From positions 1-16,078 of the forward strand of contig JAEYUO010000074.1 of assembly GCA_023432465.1 (NCBI GenBank): a stretch of DNA of 16,078 nucleotides, written 5' to 3'. The stretch is from Planctomycetota bacterium. GTDB lineage: Bacteria > Planctomycetota > Phycisphaerae > Phycisphaerales > UBA1924. This document shows positions 15,093 to 16,078 of the stretch, piece by piece. The notes beneath the pieces were generated by a model. It was not told the DNA's origin. It saw only the letters and a program-made list of their open reading frames with translations, and did no database searches. The position numbers and the translations under genes were made by a program. Position 1 is the first letter of the stretch. Each line of letters starts with the position of its first letter.

Positions 15093-16078
15093 TCAGGATG
15101 GCGTCGAGCGCGGCCTGGAGGTCCTTGGCGGGGGGCTTCTTGAGTCGAGACTGGAACGCACGGGCGAGCTCGCGGGCCGCCTCCGCCTCGCGATCTTTGG
15201 CGACCATCTGGCGGAGGATCTCGGCGGCGGCGCGGGATTCCGCTGCAGACCCAGCGAGCAGTCGTTCGGACGCGGCGAGGAGTTTGTCATCGGGGAGGGC
15301 CGCGAGGCGTTCGATGGCTCGGGTGCGGATGTCACTCGCACTCCGAGAAAGGAGAGATTCGTGCTGAGCGGCTTCGTCGTCTTCGAGAGGGAGCTTTGCA
15401 AGCCAGCCGCCCGCGTTCTCGCGGACATCTTTGGCGGGGTCGCCGAGCATCGAGATCAGCGCGAGCCGCGCGGCCGGTGAGCGAAACTTGGGCTTGTGCT
15501 TGTCGACGGCATCGCCGTAGACATGTCCCGCAAGACCGACAAGCAAGTTCGCGGCGCTCGAGCGGGTGTATGGGTCAAGCCGGTCGAGGATGGAGATCAG
15601 CCGCTCGGCCGAGTCGAGCTTGCAATAGAGCACAATCGCGCGGCCGACTTCCGAAGCCTTGAGTTTGCTGCGGCCCCATGGGAAGACCAGGGGCTTGAAC
15701 TTGGCTTCCTGCTTCTCAATTCTGCCGAGGAGCCTTTCCAGCCGGTCGATCACGTCGGCCGGCGGCTCGGTCGAACGAGCGCCGAATTCTTCATCTCGGA
15801 GCAGTCCTGATAGGAACTCCTCGCCATGGGATACACCTTCGAGCGAATCGAGCGCCTTGGCCGCGACGGCGAGGTCCGGGTCATCGAGCATGCGCGATGC
15901 GGGCTCGATGCCCGCGGCCAAGCCGGCCCAGTGCAGTGCGTGCAGCCCGACGAAGCGCTGTTCGGACCGCTTGGAATCGAGAAGCTCAACTGCGTGCGTC
16001 ACGGCCGAGTCTGCATCTTCGAAGGCGTCGCACCACAGGGCAAGGTAGGCGGACTCGGGGTCCCTGCCGGTTCGGGCG
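15070..16078 (-). CDS. HEAT-like repeat protein, 5' end missing
   Basis: The last 335 or so residues of a protein whose frame is open to the right edge, so its start lies outside the window (the GTG at 16002 is internal). It is made of short paired helices with HEAT/armadillo character: SEQRFVGLHALHWAGLAAGI, DPDLAVAAKALDSLEG, AARLALISMLGDPAKDVRENAGGWLAKLP, SDIRTRAIERLAALPDDKLLA and SAAESRAAAEILRQMV. Such solenoids act as binding scaffolds; no catalytic motif is visible. Its stop codon lies inside the DUF4132 gene (23-base overlap), so the two proteins are almost certainly made together. It may correspond to the alpha-helical N-terminal region that some DUF4132-associated proteins carry as a domain, but this is inference. 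No close family is recognised. Confidence 0.78.
   Translation of the reverse strand, partial: ARTGRDPESAYLALWCDAFEDADSAVTHAVELLDSKRSEQRFVGLHALHWAGLAAGIEPASRMLDDPDLAVAAKALDSLEGVSHGEEFLSGLLRDEEFGARSTEPPADVIDRLERLLGRIEKQEAKFKPLVFPWGRSKLKASEVGRAIVLYCKLDSAERLISILDRLDPYTRSSAANLLVGLAGHVYGDAVDKHKPKFRSPAARLALISMLGDPAKDVRENAGGWLAKLPLEDDEAAQHESLLSRSASDIRTRAIERLAALPDDKLLAASERLLAGSAAESRAAAEILRQMVAKDREAEAARELARAFQSRLKKPPAKDLQAALDAILNVDPHAK

Overview
The window is GC-rich (about 65% in the lines I counted) bacterial chromosome. No tRNA, rRNA, transposase or phage gene is visible. I infer a planctomycete, most likely Phycisphaerae-like. The reasons are the gene mix (a lipoprotein version of the royal-jelly/L-dopachrome-tautomerase-related family, a long PrkA kinase, an atypical PTPS-family enzyme, a DUF4132 protein), frequent absence of Shine-Dalgarno sites, and short low-complexity intergenic repeats of a kind I associate with planctomycete genomes. 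The assignment rests on no marker-gene phylogeny.

Layout. 1-523 (-): 5' part of gatA (glutamyl-tRNA(Gln) amidotransferase subunit A), running off the left edge. 524-812: gene-free, with two short dispersed-looking repeats. 813-1205 (-): small lipoprotein. 1347-1721 (+) and 1731-4082 (+): a PTPS/QueD-family enzyme and polyphosphate kinase 1, probably co-transcribed. 4129-4398 (-): HU-type nucleoid protein, divergent from clpS at 4557-4928 (+). 4938-6131 (-): secreted beta-propeller-type lipoprotein of the MRJP family. 6190-6600, 6600-6917 and 7001-7606 (+): rnpA, yidD and a TetR-type regulator. 7764-8711 (-): secreted, charged and proline/glycine-rich protein with three exact-period 28-residue collagen-like repeats. 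8800-9375 (+): ICMT-like membrane methyltransferase. 9376-9737: gene-free, with a duplicated 38-nt hairpin. 9738-11870 (+): PrkA-type serine protein kinase. 11898-15092 (-) and 15070-16078 (-): a DUF4132 protein and, overlapping its start, the 3' part of a HEAT-like repeat protein that continues past the right edge.

Most genes are housekeeping or stress genes in short units on alternating strands. The likeliest place for an uncharacterised multi-gene system is the right end. DUF4132 proteins (E. coli YehI type) are encoded beside a MoxR-type AAA ATPase, a VWA-domain protein and a SWIM zinc-finger protein. Here the DUF4132 gene is translationally overlapped with a HEAT-like gene, and any remaining partners would lie beyond base 16078. 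Other points of interest are active-site substitutions in the PTPS-family enzyme and in ClpS, poly-G tracts in the 5' end of ppk1, the collagen-like repeat protein, and several intergenic repeats.
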